This document shows positions 1 to 9,506 of a DNA stretch of 64,000 nt, piece after piece. Source of the stretch: Bacteroidaceae bacterium (GTDB taxonomy: Bacteria; Bacteroidota; Bacteroidia; Bacteroidales; Bacteroidaceae); contig JAFZWM010000053.1 of NCBI GenBank assembly GCA_017617315.1, forward strand, positions 55,426-119,425, in the 5' to 3' direction. Numbering within the stretch: position 1 is the first letter of the stretch; the number at the start of each line of letters is the position of its first letter. The position numbers were made by a program, and so were the translations under genes. The notes below the pieces were generated by a model. The model saw only the letters and a list, made by a program, of their open reading frames with translations, did no database searches and was not told the DNA's origin.

Positions 1-268
1 CGGCGACAACTTCAAGAACATGATAGTCTTCAAGAATATTCCAGCCGAAATTCTTGCCGACTATAACGATAACTTTACATATCTCGATCTCTACAAGATT
101 GCGTTCGACTATAGCGATGCCATCATCGAGGCATCTCCAAACATACGTCCTGAGATAAAGGAACTCATTGCCGCATCGGGCAAACCGGTGCTTGCCTATG
201 CCGACAGAGACAACGAGCAGATGGCTAAGGATTATGGCGCATTCTATGACGAGGTTTACGATAAATAA
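1..268 (+). CDS. Glycogen/starch synthase, C-terminal end (partial)
   Basis: The reading frame is open from the window edge (first full codon at base 2) and ends at 268, giving about 88 residues. The tail, with IPAEILADYNDNFTYLDLYK and an ENE-like DRDNEQ segment, resembles the end of the short Bacteroidetes glycogen synthase, which transfers glucose from a nucleotide sugar to growing glycogen. The DUF4270 lipoprotein gene 34 bases downstream is the neighbour I remember for this gene in Bacteroides and Prevotella, and this supports the call. The catalytic part lies outside the window, so the assignment rests on the tail and the context only. Confidence 0.6.
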   Translation, partial: GDNFKNMIVFKNIPAEILADYNDNFTYLDLYKIAFDYSDAIIEASPNIRPEIKELIAASGKPVLAYADRDNEQMAKDYGAFYDEVYDK

Positions 269-302
269 AAGCATTTAACTCTAAACCATTAATTATAAAA
301 AA

Positions 303-1784
303 ATGAAATTACGACTGTTGATGGCGGCAGCCATTGCTGCTCTTGCTATGTCGTGTAGTGAGGATGAACTTGACATGGGTATCGGACTGATGCCTATCGA
401 AGACGGGGTAACAAGTACTTCAGAAACCTATAATGTATCGACAAACTCATACAAGGTAGACGGAAATGAGATAGTGTCGCGTTCGAGCGTGTGTCATATC
501 GGACAGTTTACCGAGCCTGAGACAAACACTTCGCTCAAGTCGGAGTTCCTTGCACAGTTCCACTGCCTGGAGAACTTCTCGATGCCAGAGAAGAGTTCGC
601 TCGTTACTGGCGATGCAATCCAGACCGAGGTGCTTCTGTTCTATTCGGGCTATGTGGGCGACTCGCTCAATGCCAACAAACTGGCTGTATATCCTGTAAA
701 GCAGGGAGTTGACTTCACTACTGCCGACACTTATTCAAGCGGTGTTAGTCTGGAAGACTATTACGACAGTTCTGCAAAGCCTTTCGCTGTTAAGAACTAT
801 TCGGCTGCCGACAGAGTGAAGACGGATTCGGTAAAATCGCAGAGCGATTTCTATCCTAACATCCAGATAATGCTTCCGAATTCTTTCGGAACAAAGCTGA
901 TGAACGAGTATTATCGCGACCCTAATCAGTTTGCAAACAGTGCGGCATTCATCAAGAATGTTCTTCCGGGCTTCGTGTTCAAACACGAGAGCGGCGACGG
1001 AACGATAATGAACATCGATGTTGCACAGATAAACGTCTACTTCAAGTATTATCTTGAAAGAAAGAGTACGGGCATTGTCGATTCGCTTGCAACAGGTGTC
1101 ATCTCGTTTGCTTCTACCGAGGAGGTTATGCAGGTTTCAACTGTCAATCACAAGAATATCGACAATTTGGTGAACGACGAGAGCTGCACTTATCTGAAGA
1201 CTCCTGCCGGAATCTTTACCGAGGTTAAGCTGCCGATGGACGAGATTCTGAACAGTTCTCATGCAAACGATACAATCAATACTGCTCGAATAATCTTTAC
1301 AAGATATAACTCTGAAAACGAGAGCGACGTAACAGTAGGCGCGCCAAAGACTCTGCTGCTTATCCGAAAGCCAGAGTGGAAGAAGTTCTTCAGCGGCTCT
1401 TATGTGCCAGATGAGGTTTCTTCGTTCCTCGCTACGTTGAGCACTTCTACAAATACTTATACGTACAGCAACATTGCCAAGCTTCTGTCTTACAACCGTT
1501 ATCTCAGAAATTCTGGCGCGACTGGCGATGCAACGGGCAAGACCGTTCCTACCGCAGAGCAGTTGGAAGAGTGGTATAAGGAAAATCCTGACTGGGATAA
1601 GGTTCTGCTGATTCCGGTAGAGACAACAACAACGTCTACGTCTTCTTATTATTACGGCACAAGTACGAAGGTTGTTGGTGTGAACCACGACTTCAGCGTA
1701 TCGAGCACTAAGCTTGTAGGCGGCAAGGATAATCCGGTAGAGCTGAAGATTATTTACAGTAAGTTCTACGATGGAAAGAAGTGA
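303..1784 (+). CDS. DUF4270 family outer-membrane lipoprotein
   Basis: 493 residues. The N-terminus is a lipoprotein signal with Cys18 in the lipobox AMSC, followed by SEDELD. An acidic stretch right after the lipidated Cys is the Bacteroidetes signal for export of lipoproteins to the cell surface, so surface exposure is likely. The length and the repeated beta-rich segments fit the DUF4270 family, whose function is unknown. It follows the glycogen synthase end with 34 bases between and ends before a hairpin terminator, so the two genes are probably co-transcribed. The family link to glycogen synthase is positional only. Confidence 0.75.
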   Translation: MKLRLLMAAAIAALAMSCSEDELDMGIGLMPIEDGVTSTSETYNVSTNSYKVDGNEIVSRSSVCHIGQFTEPETNTSLKSEFLAQFHCLENFSMPEKSSLVTGDAIQTEVLLFYSGYVGDSLNANKLAVYPVKQGVDFTTADTYSSGVSLEDYYDSSAKPFAVKNYSAADRVKTDSVKSQSDFYPNIQIMLPNSFGTKLMNEYYRDPNQFANSAAFIKNVLPGFVFKHESGDGTIMNIDVAQINVYFKYYLERKSTGIVDSLATGVISFASTEEVMQVSTVNHKNIDNLVNDESCTYLKTPAGIFTEVKLPMDEILNSSHANDTINTARIIFTRYNSENESDVTVGAPKTLLLIRKPEWKKFFSGSYVPDEVSSFLATLSTSTNTYTYSNIAKLLSYNRYLRNSGATGDATGKTVPTAEQLEEWYKENPDWDKVLLIPVETTTTSTSSYYYGTSTKVVGVNHDFSVSSTKLVGGKDNPVELKIIYSKFYDGKK

Positions 1785-1823
1785 TTTTCATCCTTTAGAT
1801 TAAACGATTTTTGATTACTATAT

Positions 1824-1860
1824 GAGGTGTAGATTCTGAATGGATTTACACCTCTTTTTT
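1824..1860 (+). terminator. Intrinsic terminator after DUF4270 gene
   Basis: GAGGTGTA pairs with TACACCTC across a short loop and is followed by six T. It closes the glycogen synthase/DUF4270 unit. Confidence 0.8.
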
Positions 1861-1993
1861 GTGCGATTTAAGCGCATTTTAGGCTTGCTGGTATGTTGTG
1901 GGCTTGTGGGTTGTTTGATTGCAGAAGATGCTTGCAGTGGCATTTATATTGTTCCTTTTGATAGGTATTTGCCAAAGATGTTGAAGAAAAAAT

Positions 1994-2023
1994 AAAAGGT
2001 CGAATGGGAAATTCGACCTTTTT
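1994..2023. terminator. Bidirectional terminator before the GH105 gene end
   Basis: AAAAGGTCGAAT pairs with ATTCGACCTTTT around a GGGA loop. T runs lie on both sides, so it can end the minus-strand GH105 transcript and any residual plus-strand transcript. Confidence 0.75.
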
Positions 2024-2045
2024 GTTTTTGATATCGTGTTGTGAT

Positions 2046-3299
2046 TTACTTCACTTTCTCATACTCGAGCGAAGCCATGATGAAAGGACCGATAGCCTTT
2101 CCTTCGTTGCTTACCTTCTTGATGTCCGAACCGCAAAGATAGTAGTCTGCCGTTCCGTCGCGCGAAGGGTCTTTTGCAGGACCTAAGCCAGCGCTGCGAC
2201 AAGTTGATGTAAGGTTTATTGTTCCGTCATTGTTCTTTGTAATGAACTGCTCAATCAGGCCGTTGTAAGCCTTCTTTCCTACATTAAGATATTTGTTTGG
2301 CAGAACGCCGATTCGCACGCCCTTCAGATATGCGTATGTGAACATGCTCGATGCAGATGCCTCAAGATAGTTGTATTCGCCGCATTTGCTCTTGAACGTG
2401 TTGTCGTACTGCAAAAGCTGATACCACACGCCAGTCTTGTCCTGCCACCTTTCGAGGCCCGATGCAACCTGCTTTGTTATCTTTACGAGGGTTTTGTAGT
2501 CCTTGTGATTCTTAGGCATGTATTCGAGTACGTCTACGAGCGCAGCAAAGAACCATCCCATGCCTCTTCCCCAGAACTCCTGAGAGCAGCCCTTGAACTC
2601 GCCGTCCTTGCGTGCCCAGAATGAGTTCGCATCCTCTGGAGTGTACGACCATGCGTGATAGTTCAGACCCTTGTGCTTGTCGTAAGTGTGCTTGTTTACG
2701 GTTATGAACTGATGCGCAATGTCGCTCCACGAGTCCATGTTCTCAGGGTCGAAGTTGTGCAGATATTCGGCATAGAAAGCCGCGCCCATATACAATCCGT
2801 CGAGCCACATCTGGTTAGGGTAGATTGCCTTGTGAAAGAAGCAACCCTTGGCGTCGCCGTCCTGAATGCGCGGATATTCGTTCTTAAGATAACCGTGAAG
2901 GAAGTCGGCTGCGTTCTTGTACTTCTGTGCGTTGCTTGAGCCGAAAAGCTCTTCGCGCAGTTTCTCTCTGCGATAAAGGTAGAAGAGAACCTTTCCGGAA
3001 GCGATGTTGTCGATGTTTCCCTTCTTGAAATTCTTGAACGAACCGTCCTCGTTGAGAGCCGTGTTAGCGTAGTTCTCGGCAAACTCGTAGCTTTTGTTCG
3101 TCCATTCGGCAGTAGGATTCTGTTCGTAGGCTTTCAGAAGCGAGAATGCCACAAGTCCGTTTACATAATCCCAGTTTTTTCCTTTAGTCCAGTTAGCGCC
3201 TTGCGATTCAATCATCGCCTTGGCATAAGTTTCCTGTGCTGTGGCTGTGTGCGTAAACAAAAAAGCACCTGCCAAAAGTGTCGTGAGTATTTTTTTCAT
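2046..3299 (-). CDS. GH105-type unsaturated rhamnogalacturonyl hydrolase, secreted
   Basis: 417 residues from ATG at 3299. This start places a clean signal peptide (MKKILTTLLAG to TATA) directly at the N-terminus and lies about 25 bases from a consensus promoter; an upstream in-frame ATG at 3374 would bury the signal. The family is a (alpha/alpha)6 barrel that removes the unsaturated sugar left by pectin lyases. WLDGLYMG (Asp167) and IDNIASGK (Asp97) match the two acidic residues used by GH105/GH88 enzymes, and FWGRGMGWFFAAL is the usual glycine/tryptophan signature. It fits with the pectin enzymes near 45-54 kb although it lies far from them. Confidence 0.85.
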   Translation of the reverse strand: MKKILTTLLAGAFLFTHTATAQETYAKAMIESQGANWTKGKNWDYVNGLVAFSLLKAYEQNPTAEWTNKSYEFAENYANTALNEDGSFKNFKKGNIDNIASGKVLFYLYRREKLREELFGSSNAQKYKNAADFLHGYLKNEYPRIQDGDAKGCFFHKAIYPNQMWLDGLYMGAAFYAEYLHNFDPENMDSWSDIAHQFITVNKHTYDKHKGLNYHAWSYTPEDANSFWARKDGEFKGCSQEFWGRGMGWFFAALVDVLEYMPKNHKDYKTLVKITKQVASGLERWQDKTGVWYQLLQYDNTFKSKCGEYNYLEASASSMFTYAYLKGVRIGVLPNKYLNVGKKAYNGLIEQFITKNNDGTINLTSTCRSAGLGPAKDPSRDGTADYYLCGSDIKKVSNEGKAIGPFIMASLEYEKVK

Positions 3300-3323
3300 C
3301 TGATTTATTTGAAATTTCGCGGT

Positions 3324-3354
3324 CAAATATACGAATTTAATTTGTATTGGCAAA
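3324..3354 (-). promoter_or_regulatory. Bacteroidetes-type promoter of the GH105 gene
   Basis: On the minus strand TTTG (3354-3351) is followed after 19 bp by TATATTTG (3331-3324). Both boxes match the primary sigma factor consensus, and the gene starts at 3299. Confidence 0.8.
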
Positions 3355-3375
3355 ATTTCGGATATCAAACGCAAA

Positions 3376-3418
3376 AAAAGATAAGGCAGCTCAAATAAGT
3401 TGAGACCTTATCTTTTTC
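3376..3418 (-). terminator. Terminator of the TonB receptor gene
   Basis: AAAGATAAGG pairs with CCTTATCTTT, and CTCAA/TTGAG forms an inner helix. A T-rich tract follows on the minus strand. The hairpin overlaps the upstream region of the GH105 gene. Confidence 0.75.
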
Positions 3419-3442
3419 TTTTCGCAATATTTATCTGTTCTA

Positions 3443-6400
3443 TTAGAATTTGTACTTCAAGTTGAAAATTATCTGGTATGTAGATTTCAAATCTTCGTAC
3501 TTACTGAACGTCTTCTTGTTCTCGGTATTGAACGTGTATGCGTTGCTAGCCTTGTGATATGACAGCGGATTTGTTGTGTTTACAACCATGTAGTTGCCCC
3601 ACTTGCTGCAAATCAGGTTCGTGATATTGATGATGTCGAGTCCGAACTCGAAGCACTGAGGACGTTTCTTTATAGAGAAGTTGTATTCCTCGTTGATGTG
3701 AATATCAAACTGATGATGCCAAGGCATTACCGCTCCGTTGCGTCTTGCATACTCGCCCTTGTGCTTGCTCAGGTACGAATCCTGCTCTACGAAATTCCAG
3801 AATGCTTCGCGCTGCTGTTCGGCAGAAATGCCGTTGTTGTCCATGAATGGCAGCTCGTCTTTCGTTGCCGGAATGTACATAAGGTTGCTCGATGCTCTGT
3901 CGTTCACGAAGTTGTCGTTCAGAAGGTATGAGTAGCGCGATGCCATGTAGAATCCCGAGCCGTCGTTAAAGAATCCGAGCTGCGAACCGTCGTAGATGAG
4001 GTTGATGTGCGTTCCCCAAGTCTCGCGCTTGCCGTAGTAGAACTTGTAGCCAACGTTAGCCAGAACGCGGTAAGGACTTATGTAGTTTGCATAGCCCTGC
4101 TCATGCTCATTTACGCCGTTTACCGACGGTGCGCCGAAGTTGTAGAGGGCAGATAGCTGCGTGCTGCTGCCGTCGTTCAGAATCTTTGCATTTGAATATG
4201 TAAAGTTAACGCTCGCATCGAAGTTCTTGTTGAATTCCTTCCTTACGTTGAGGTTTACAGATGCGTAGTATGAGCCGCTTCCTGCATTAGTAAGGTAGAA
4301 ACAGTTTTCATTGTTATATGCACTGTACACCCTTCTGACATCGTTCTTTGACAGTTGGACTGTGCTCTTACCGTCGTAATATATGTTCTTGTTGTCGGCT
4401 ACAAGAGGCTTGTAGTCCTTCTTGTAGATACCTTCGATTGAAATTTCGAACTTGTGCGGTAACTTGAAGTCTACCGCCAACGATGACTTCCAACTGTAAG
4501 GAGCAACGAGATTCTTGTCGATAACGCAAGTGTTTTCGCTTGCTTCAGCTTCTGTAGCGTTGAATGCAGAAGGGTCGGCTTTTCTTAGAATATCCAGCAC
4601 CTCTTCGTAAACGCTGATGTTTTTCTCGAATCTTGGAAATGTTATGCCGTTTGGAACATCGTCGCCCCACTTAGTGTAGATAGTCTGCGAAACGTTGCTG
4701 TTGTTTGGCTGTGAAGCAAGCCATACGTTCGGAATTCGTGCAAAGAATATGCCCGTACCGCCTCGCAGAATTATCTTACGGTCGCCGCTAATGTCCCAGT
4801 TGAAGCCGATTCGCGGACTAAGGTTCAGAGCCATGCTAGGAGTGTTGTCGGTTCTGAAATGCTCGCCTCCAAAATTTAACTTCTCGTAGTTTTTGTTGCT
4901 TTCAACAGACATGTTGTAGTAAAGATATTTGTCAACACGAAGGCCTGCCGTAACCTTGAAGTTCTGGTTTACGTTGAACTGGTCTTGTGCAAACAGACTC
5001 ATTTGCAGGTAATCGAAGCCCGATGTAGGCAACTTGCTGCTTCCGTTGTTGGCAAAGGCAAATCCGAATGCGGCAGGTGTGTCAACTCGGTCTTGGAAGT
5101 CTTTCATTGAGTTGTAGACATAGAATCCTGTGCCGAACTGATGGAAATCGTTCTCGATATTTGCGTATTCGGCAGAGAAACCGAAGATTAGCTTGTGCTT
5201 CTTTATCGATAGGCTGAACTCGTCGGTAAGGTTGTGAATCAATACCTTGCTCGAGTTCTGATATGTGTATTTGTCTGTTCCGAGGCTGATGTACGAAGCA
5301 CCGTCCTTCAGAATATCTACACATGGGAAGAGGGCGCCGATGCTTACGCGCGGCTCATTCTGGTACGAGTTTGTGTATCGCAGCAAGTTGTTCATTGTCT
5401 TGCTGTCGTTCTGTGTTTTCAGCTCGGTTGATATGGTTGAGTAAATCTTTTTTGTATAGAAACAACTGTTTTCGTAATACATGCTGTATTTTGACGAACT
5501 GCGCTGTCCGGCAGGAATGTCGTTGCCGAATTCGTCTGTACCGCCCGGATAGATTTTGTTCTTCTCGAATGGAGAAACCGATGAAGCCGGCTCTTGAGTG
5601 TTCGATCTGGTGCGCGAAAGGGTATATCTGAAGTTCAGACTGTTGCGGTCGTTAATGTTCCAGTCCAGTCGGGCAAGCAGTCTGTAGTCTGGCCATCTGA
5701 AGTTGTATCCCTGATATCTGCCAGTTGAATAGCTGTGCTTTTGTGCCAGACATTCTGAAATCTCCTCCAAATCATCTTTCAGCGTGCGGTGTATGTTATG
5801 CTCGCCGTAAGGCTCGTTTGCGTTGTCTCTTGCCAAAGCCTGCGGACCGCTGGCTGTCTTTCTCTCGTACTCGAAGTTGGCAAAATAGAAGAGTTTGTCT
5901 TTTATAATAGGTCCTCCGATGGTAAATCCCACAATGTTCTTCACCTCGTGATTGCGCTGAATCTTTGAGTCTCCAACTCTGTCTCCCTTCAGACGCTCGT
6001 TGGTGAGGTAGGCATATACGCTTCCGCGATGTTCGTTTGTACCGCTCTTTGTGATGGCGTTTACCTGCGAGCCCGTAAATCCGCTCTGGCGCACGTCGAA
6101 AGGCGCAAGCTGAACGCTTATCTGGTCGATGGCATCGAGGGCGATAGGTGCGCCGTTTGCCGGAAGGTTTCCGTTAAGACCGAAAACGTCGTTGAATCCA
6201 GCACCGTCGATTGTGATGTAAGACTGACGATAGTTACCGCCACCGATTGAGAGGTTTACGTCGTACAAACCGCTCTGAGGCGTTAGCACGATAACGTCGT
6301 TCATGTTGTGGCTGATGGTTGGGGTAGACTCGATTACGTGCGATGTAAACTGTCTGTTAATGCCGTTCTGGTCGATACGCATGTTGTTGTACGCATCGGC

Positions 6401-6769
6401 GGTTACTGTCAATTCGTTGATTTTCAATTCCTTCTCGTCGAGGAATACATCGAACATGAGGTCGCGTCCTACCCTCAGATAAATCTGTTCGAATTTCTCG
6501 GGATAATGGTCTTTGTATGTAACGTATAGCTTATATGGACCGCCAGCCTTAAGGTTATTGAGGTAATAGTTTCCGCTTGCGTTTGTTACTGTTCCGTATC
6601 GTGTGTTTGTAGGCACATGAATAGCCAGCACCTCTGCTCCCGCAAGGCTGAAATATGTATCCATTACATGTCCGCTAATAGATGAAGTTGTTACTTGTGC
6701 TTTTATAGATGCAGGTAACAATAATACTAAAATTAAAGCTAAAGTTCTTAAAGTTCTTAGTGCTTTCAT
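3443..6769 (-). CDS. Oar-like TonB-dependent outer-membrane receptor
   Basis: 1108 residues with a signal peptide ending near Lys24-Ala-Gln. A carboxypeptidase-regulatory-like beta-sandwich (about 28-110, with ISGHVMDTYFSLAGAEV and GNYYLNNLKAGGPY) precedes a plug domain (about 130-245) and a long beta-barrel. The C-terminus IIFNLKYKF ends in an aromatic residue, as outer-membrane barrels do. The domain order and the plug sequence match the Oar family rather than SusC, and no SusD partner follows. Imported substrate is unknown. It has its own terminator and stands alone between unrelated genes. Confidence 0.85.
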   Translation of the reverse strand: MKALRTLRTLALILVLLLPASIKAQVTTSSISGHVMDTYFSLAGAEVLAIHVPTNTRYGTVTNASGNYYLNNLKAGGPYKLYVTYKDHYPEKFEQIYLRVGRDLMFDVFLDEKELKINELTVTADAYNNMRIDQNGINRQFTSHVIESTPTISHNMNDVIVLTPQSGLYDVNLSIGGGNYRQSYITIDGAGFNDVFGLNGNLPANGAPIALDAIDQISVQLAPFDVRQSGFTGSQVNAITKSGTNEHRGSVYAYLTNERLKGDRVGDSKIQRNHEVKNIVGFTIGGPIIKDKLFYFANFEYERKTASGPQALARDNANEPYGEHNIHRTLKDDLEEISECLAQKHSYSTGRYQGYNFRWPDYRLLARLDWNINDRNSLNFRYTLSRTRSNTQEPASSVSPFEKNKIYPGGTDEFGNDIPAGQRSSSKYSMYYENSCFYTKKIYSTISTELKTQNDSKTMNNLLRYTNSYQNEPRVSIGALFPCVDILKDGASYISLGTDKYTYQNSSKVLIHNLTDEFSLSIKKHKLIFGFSAEYANIENDFHQFGTGFYVYNSMKDFQDRVDTPAAFGFAFANNGSSKLPTSGFDYLQMSLFAQDQFNVNQNFKVTAGLRVDKYLYYNMSVESNKNYEKLNFGGEHFRTDNTPSMALNLSPRIGFNWDISGDRKIILRGGTGIFFARIPNVWLASQPNNSNVSQTIYTKWGDDVPNGITFPRFEKNISVYEEVLDILRKADPSAFNATEAEASENTCVIDKNLVAPYSWKSSLAVDFKLPHKFEISIEGIYKKDYKPLVADNKNIYYDGKSTVQLSKNDVRRVYSAYNNENCFYLTNAGSGSYYASVNLNVRKEFNKNFDASVNFTYSNAKILNDGSSTQLSALYNFGAPSVNGVNEHEQGYANYISPYRVLANVGYKFYYGKRETWGTHINLIYDGSQLGFFNDGSGFYMASRYSYLLNDNFVNDRASSNLMYIPATKDELPFMDNNGISAEQQREAFWNFVEQDSYLSKHKGEYARRNGAVMPWHHQFDIHINEEYNFSIKKRPQCFEFGLDIINITNLICSKWGNYMVVNTTNPLSYHKASNAYTFNTENKKTFSKYEDLKSTYQIIFNLKYKF

Positions 6770-6979
6770 TGAATTTTCGGCTATTGATTTGGTGCAAATA
6801 TAAATAAAAAAACATAAAAGTTGTAAATCTTTAAAATAAAATTTTGCTTTTCAGAATATTTTTACTTAAAAAATCTTAAAAGGAATCTTGATTTTGTGGC
6901 AAAATATGGCTTGAAATGAAAGAATTTGTTAATATTGCTTTTATCAGGTAATTGAGGCTTTCGTGTTAGTGAAAAAAGA

Positions 6980-7018
6980 AATCGGTCGACATTCTTTTGT
7001 ATTGATTGCCGACCGATT
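6980..7018 (-). terminator. Terminator of the acyl-CoA synthetase gene
   Basis: AATCGGTCG pairs with CGACCGATT, followed on the minus strand by a T-rich run. The rest of the gap 6770-6979 is AT-rich; a CAAATATA at 6795-6802 is a possible minus-strand -7 box for the TonB receptor. Confidence 0.75.
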
Positions 7019-7027
7019 CTGCTGTTT

Positions 7028-8671
7028 CTAAATGTTTATATCATTATAAACGTATCTCTTGATATTCTTTTTGGCTGTTTTCTGAAACTCTTCGGGCCAG
7101 AGTTTGAACTTGGCAATCTGCGAATATGCTGGTAGTTCCTTGTTTAGTTCCTTAATGGTTGAATCGAGGATTGCCGTGATATTGCTGCGGTCGCCGATGT
7201 CCGAAAGGTCGGGGTGGATAAGTGCAACGAGCTTGCTGTTGTTCATTATCACAACGCTCTCGTTTACGCCCGGCATGTTGTTAAGCTTCGATTCTATTTC
7301 CTCGGGATAGATGTTCTGTCCGCTTGCCGAGAGAAGCATGTTCTTTGAGCGACCTTTTATATATACATATCCGTCGTTGTCGATGGTTGCCATGTCGCCC
7401 GTGCAGAGCCATTCGCCGTCCATCACCTTGTCGGTTGCAGCCTTGTCTTTGTAGTAGCCAAGCATAACGTTCTCGCCGCGCACCCACATCTCGCCCGGAA
7501 TGTTGTGAGGGTCTTTCGAGTCTATTCTCACCTCCATGCGGTCAACCACCTTTCCGCAGCTGCGGTAGCGTGTTTCAGAGCAATGGTCGTTGCAAATCAT
7601 AGGGCCGCACTCGGTCATGCCGTAGGCAATTGTGTATGGGAACTTTATCTGGTCGAGGAACTTCTCTACTTCGGCGTTGAAAGGTGCTCCGCCAATGCAA
7701 ACCTGCATCAGGTTGTTGCCGAAGATGTTCATAGCCTCTTTCTTTGCCTTTGCCTTTATCTTTTCGCTGGTGAGAGGGAAGCGCAAAAGGATTTTTCCGA
7801 GTTTGTTGTCAACCTTCGGGATAACCATCGTCTTGAAAATCTTCTCGATGACAAGTGGCACGCAGGCAATTACCTTTGGCTTTATCTCGGCGGCCGATGT
7901 GGCGATTACCTTTGGCGAAGGCATTCGGTTAAGGAACCACAGGTGTACGCCGTGAGTCATTCCGTAGAGGAAGTCGAAGGTAAGGCCGAAGACGTGTCCC
8001 ATCGGGAGGACGGAAACCACGTCGTCGCCCGGCTTGAGGTTCATCTTGCGATGGATGTGCTCTACGTTCGACATCAGACTTCTGTAAGGCAGCATTACAC
8101 CTTTTGAATATCCGGTTGTGCCCGATGTGTAGTTGATGACAGCCAGAGCGTCTGGTTCGCATTCTTCGTAGTGAACGTGCTCCTTGCGGAAGTATTTCGG
8201 ATATTTCTTTCCGAACATCTCGTTAAGATGGTCGCAGGCGTAGGTAAGCTTCTCGTCGCGCGAAAGGATTATGTCAAGTTCGTCGATAACCACAATGCCG
8301 CGAAGATCTGGCATACTCTGCTCGTTAAGATTTTCCCACACCATAGAGCCTACGAACAGCATTTTGGCCTCGCTGTGGTTTACTATGTTGTGTATGTTGT
8401 CGGGCTTGAATTCGTGCAATATTGGAACGGCAACCGCGCCGTATGTAATGACGGCAAGGAACGTAACGCACCAGTTGGCGTGGTTTCGTCCGCAGATGGC
8501 GATTTTATCGCCTTTTTTGATGCCAGCCTCAGCAAAAACGATGTGAATCTTTTCGATTCTGCGGGCTACATCCTTATATTGTAAGGTTGATCCCTTATAG
8601 TTGGTCAGAGCTTTTAAATCCCAGTTTTCTTGGATACTTTTCTCAATTAGTTTAATTAAATTATTGTCCAT
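7028..8671 (-). CDS. AMP-binding long-chain acyl-CoA synthetase-like enzyme
   Basis: 547 residues from ATG at 8671; the in-frame start 75 bases upstream overlaps the likely promoter and adds an unrelated leader. The protein activates a carboxylic acid with ATP and joins it to CoA. Visible motifs are the P-loop YTSGTTGYSKGV, the GMTECGP motif, the TGD motif (LCTGDMATIDNDGYV) with GRSKNMLL, and the C-terminal catalytic lysine region TAKKNIKR. All core adenylation motifs are intact. Substrate is probably a fatty acid but cannot be fixed from sequence. It is transcribed away from the HAD/panB group. Confidence 0.88.
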   Translation of the reverse strand: MDNNLIKLIEKSIQENWDLKALTNYKGSTLQYKDVARRIEKIHIVFAEAGIKKGDKIAICGRNHANWCVTFLAVITYGAVAVPILHEFKPDNIHNIVNHSEAKMLFVGSMVWENLNEQSMPDLRGIVVIDELDIILSRDEKLTYACDHLNEMFGKKYPKYFRKEHVHYEECEPDALAVINYTSGTTGYSKGVMLPYRSLMSNVEHIHRKMNLKPGDDVVSVLPMGHVFGLTFDFLYGMTHGVHLWFLNRMPSPKVIATSAAEIKPKVIACVPLVIEKIFKTMVIPKVDNKLGKILLRFPLTSEKIKAKAKKEAMNIFGNNLMQVCIGGAPFNAEVEKFLDQIKFPYTIAYGMTECGPMICNDHCSETRYRSCGKVVDRMEVRIDSKDPHNIPGEMWVRGENVMLGYYKDKAATDKVMDGEWLCTGDMATIDNDGYVYIKGRSKNMLLSASGQNIYPEEIESKLNNMPGVNESVVIMNNSKLVALIHPDLSDIGDRSNITAILDSTIKELNKELPAYSQIAKFKLWPEEFQKTAKKNIKRYVYNDINI

Positions 8672-8743
8672 GTTTTGATGTATGGTATGCACAATCTTTT
8701 GTTTTTTGTGCACAAAAATAGTGAATAAGTGTAATACGGACGG

Positions 8744-8803
8744 CAAAGATATCTCTTTTTAAGAAATTTTAACAATTTTCATCGCTAAAAGTGTGTATCT
8801 TTG
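8744..8803. promoter_or_regulatory. Divergent -7 promoter boxes (acyl-CoA synthetase / HAD-panB)
   Basis: CAAAGATA at 8744-8751 is a minus-strand TATCTTTG for the acyl-CoA synthetase. TATCTTTG at 8796-8803 serves the plus-strand HAD gene 30 bases downstream. The -33 boxes are weak in both. Confidence 0.6.
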
Positions 8804-8832
8804 CGCAGAAAAAAATAATAAGGAGTAAAAAT

Positions 8833-9477
8833 ATGCAAAGTAACAAGCCTCTGGCTTCGCTTTTCGATCTTGATGGAGTGGTTCTCGACACCGAGGGACA
8901 GTACTCCGTTTTTTGGGGTAACGTAGGAAGAAAATATACAGATATTGTAGATTTTGAACACAAGATTAAGGGCATGACCCTGACGCAGATTCTCGACGGA
9001 AACTTCAGCGACGAGAACCTGAAGAAGGAAATCGTGGCCCAGTTAGTTGAGTTCGAGAAGAACATGGATTTTCCGTACATCAACGGCGTTGAACAATACA
9101 TAAAGGAGATTAAGCAGAAGGGCGTGAAGCTTGCCGTGGTTACAAGCTCCGACAAGTCGAAGATGGAGAGCGTGTACCGAACGCATCCCGAACTGATGCA
9201 ATACTTCGACCGCATTCTGGTGGCCGAGGATTTTGCACGAAGCAAACCGTTTCCCGACTGCTATCTTCTGGGAGCATCGGTCTTCGATACGGTTATCGAG
9301 AACTGCGTTGTATACGAAGACAGCGTAAACGGACTTAAGGCTGGAAAGAGTGCCAACATGAAGGTTGTCGGACTCTGCACCACAAATCCGACAGAGGTCG
9401 TTGCGCCGTTGTCTGACGTCGTGATTCCCGATTTCACGGACTTCACTTACGAGAAAATGATTGAACTTATCAAATAA
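8833..9477 (+). CDS. HAD-superfamily phosphatase/phosphomutase (beta-PGM-like)
   Basis: 214 residues from ATG at 8833, chosen because an AAGGAG sequence lies 9 bases upstream and the HAD motif I then sits near the N-terminus. Motif I is [11 protein letters not shown] with both aspartates, motif II the SSD segment (VVTSSDKSK), motif III the lysine in [10 protein letters not shown], and motif [11 protein letters not shown] cap domain occupies roughly 20-90. This pattern fits subfamily IA phosphatases and beta-phosphoglucomutases; the exact substrate is not evident. It heads a likely operon with panB 29 bases downstream. Confidence 0.8.
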   Translation: MQSNKPLASLFDLDGVVLDTEGQYSVFWGNVGRKYTDIVDFEHKIKGMTLTQILDGNFSDENLKKEIVAQLVEFEKNMDFPYINGVEQYIKEIKQKGVKLAVVTSSDKSKMESVYRTHPELMQYFDRILVAEDFARSKPFPDCYLLGASVFDTVIENCVVYEDSVNGLKAGKSANMKVVGLCTTNPTEVVAPLSDVVIPDFTDFTYEKMIELIK

Positions 9478-9506
9478 AAAACATTTTAACAAGGAGGAAA
9501 AAGGTT

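Noticed and set aside
3443..6769. SusC annotation for the large TonB receptor
   Set aside because: Plug and N-terminal domain resemble the Oar type and no SusD gene follows.
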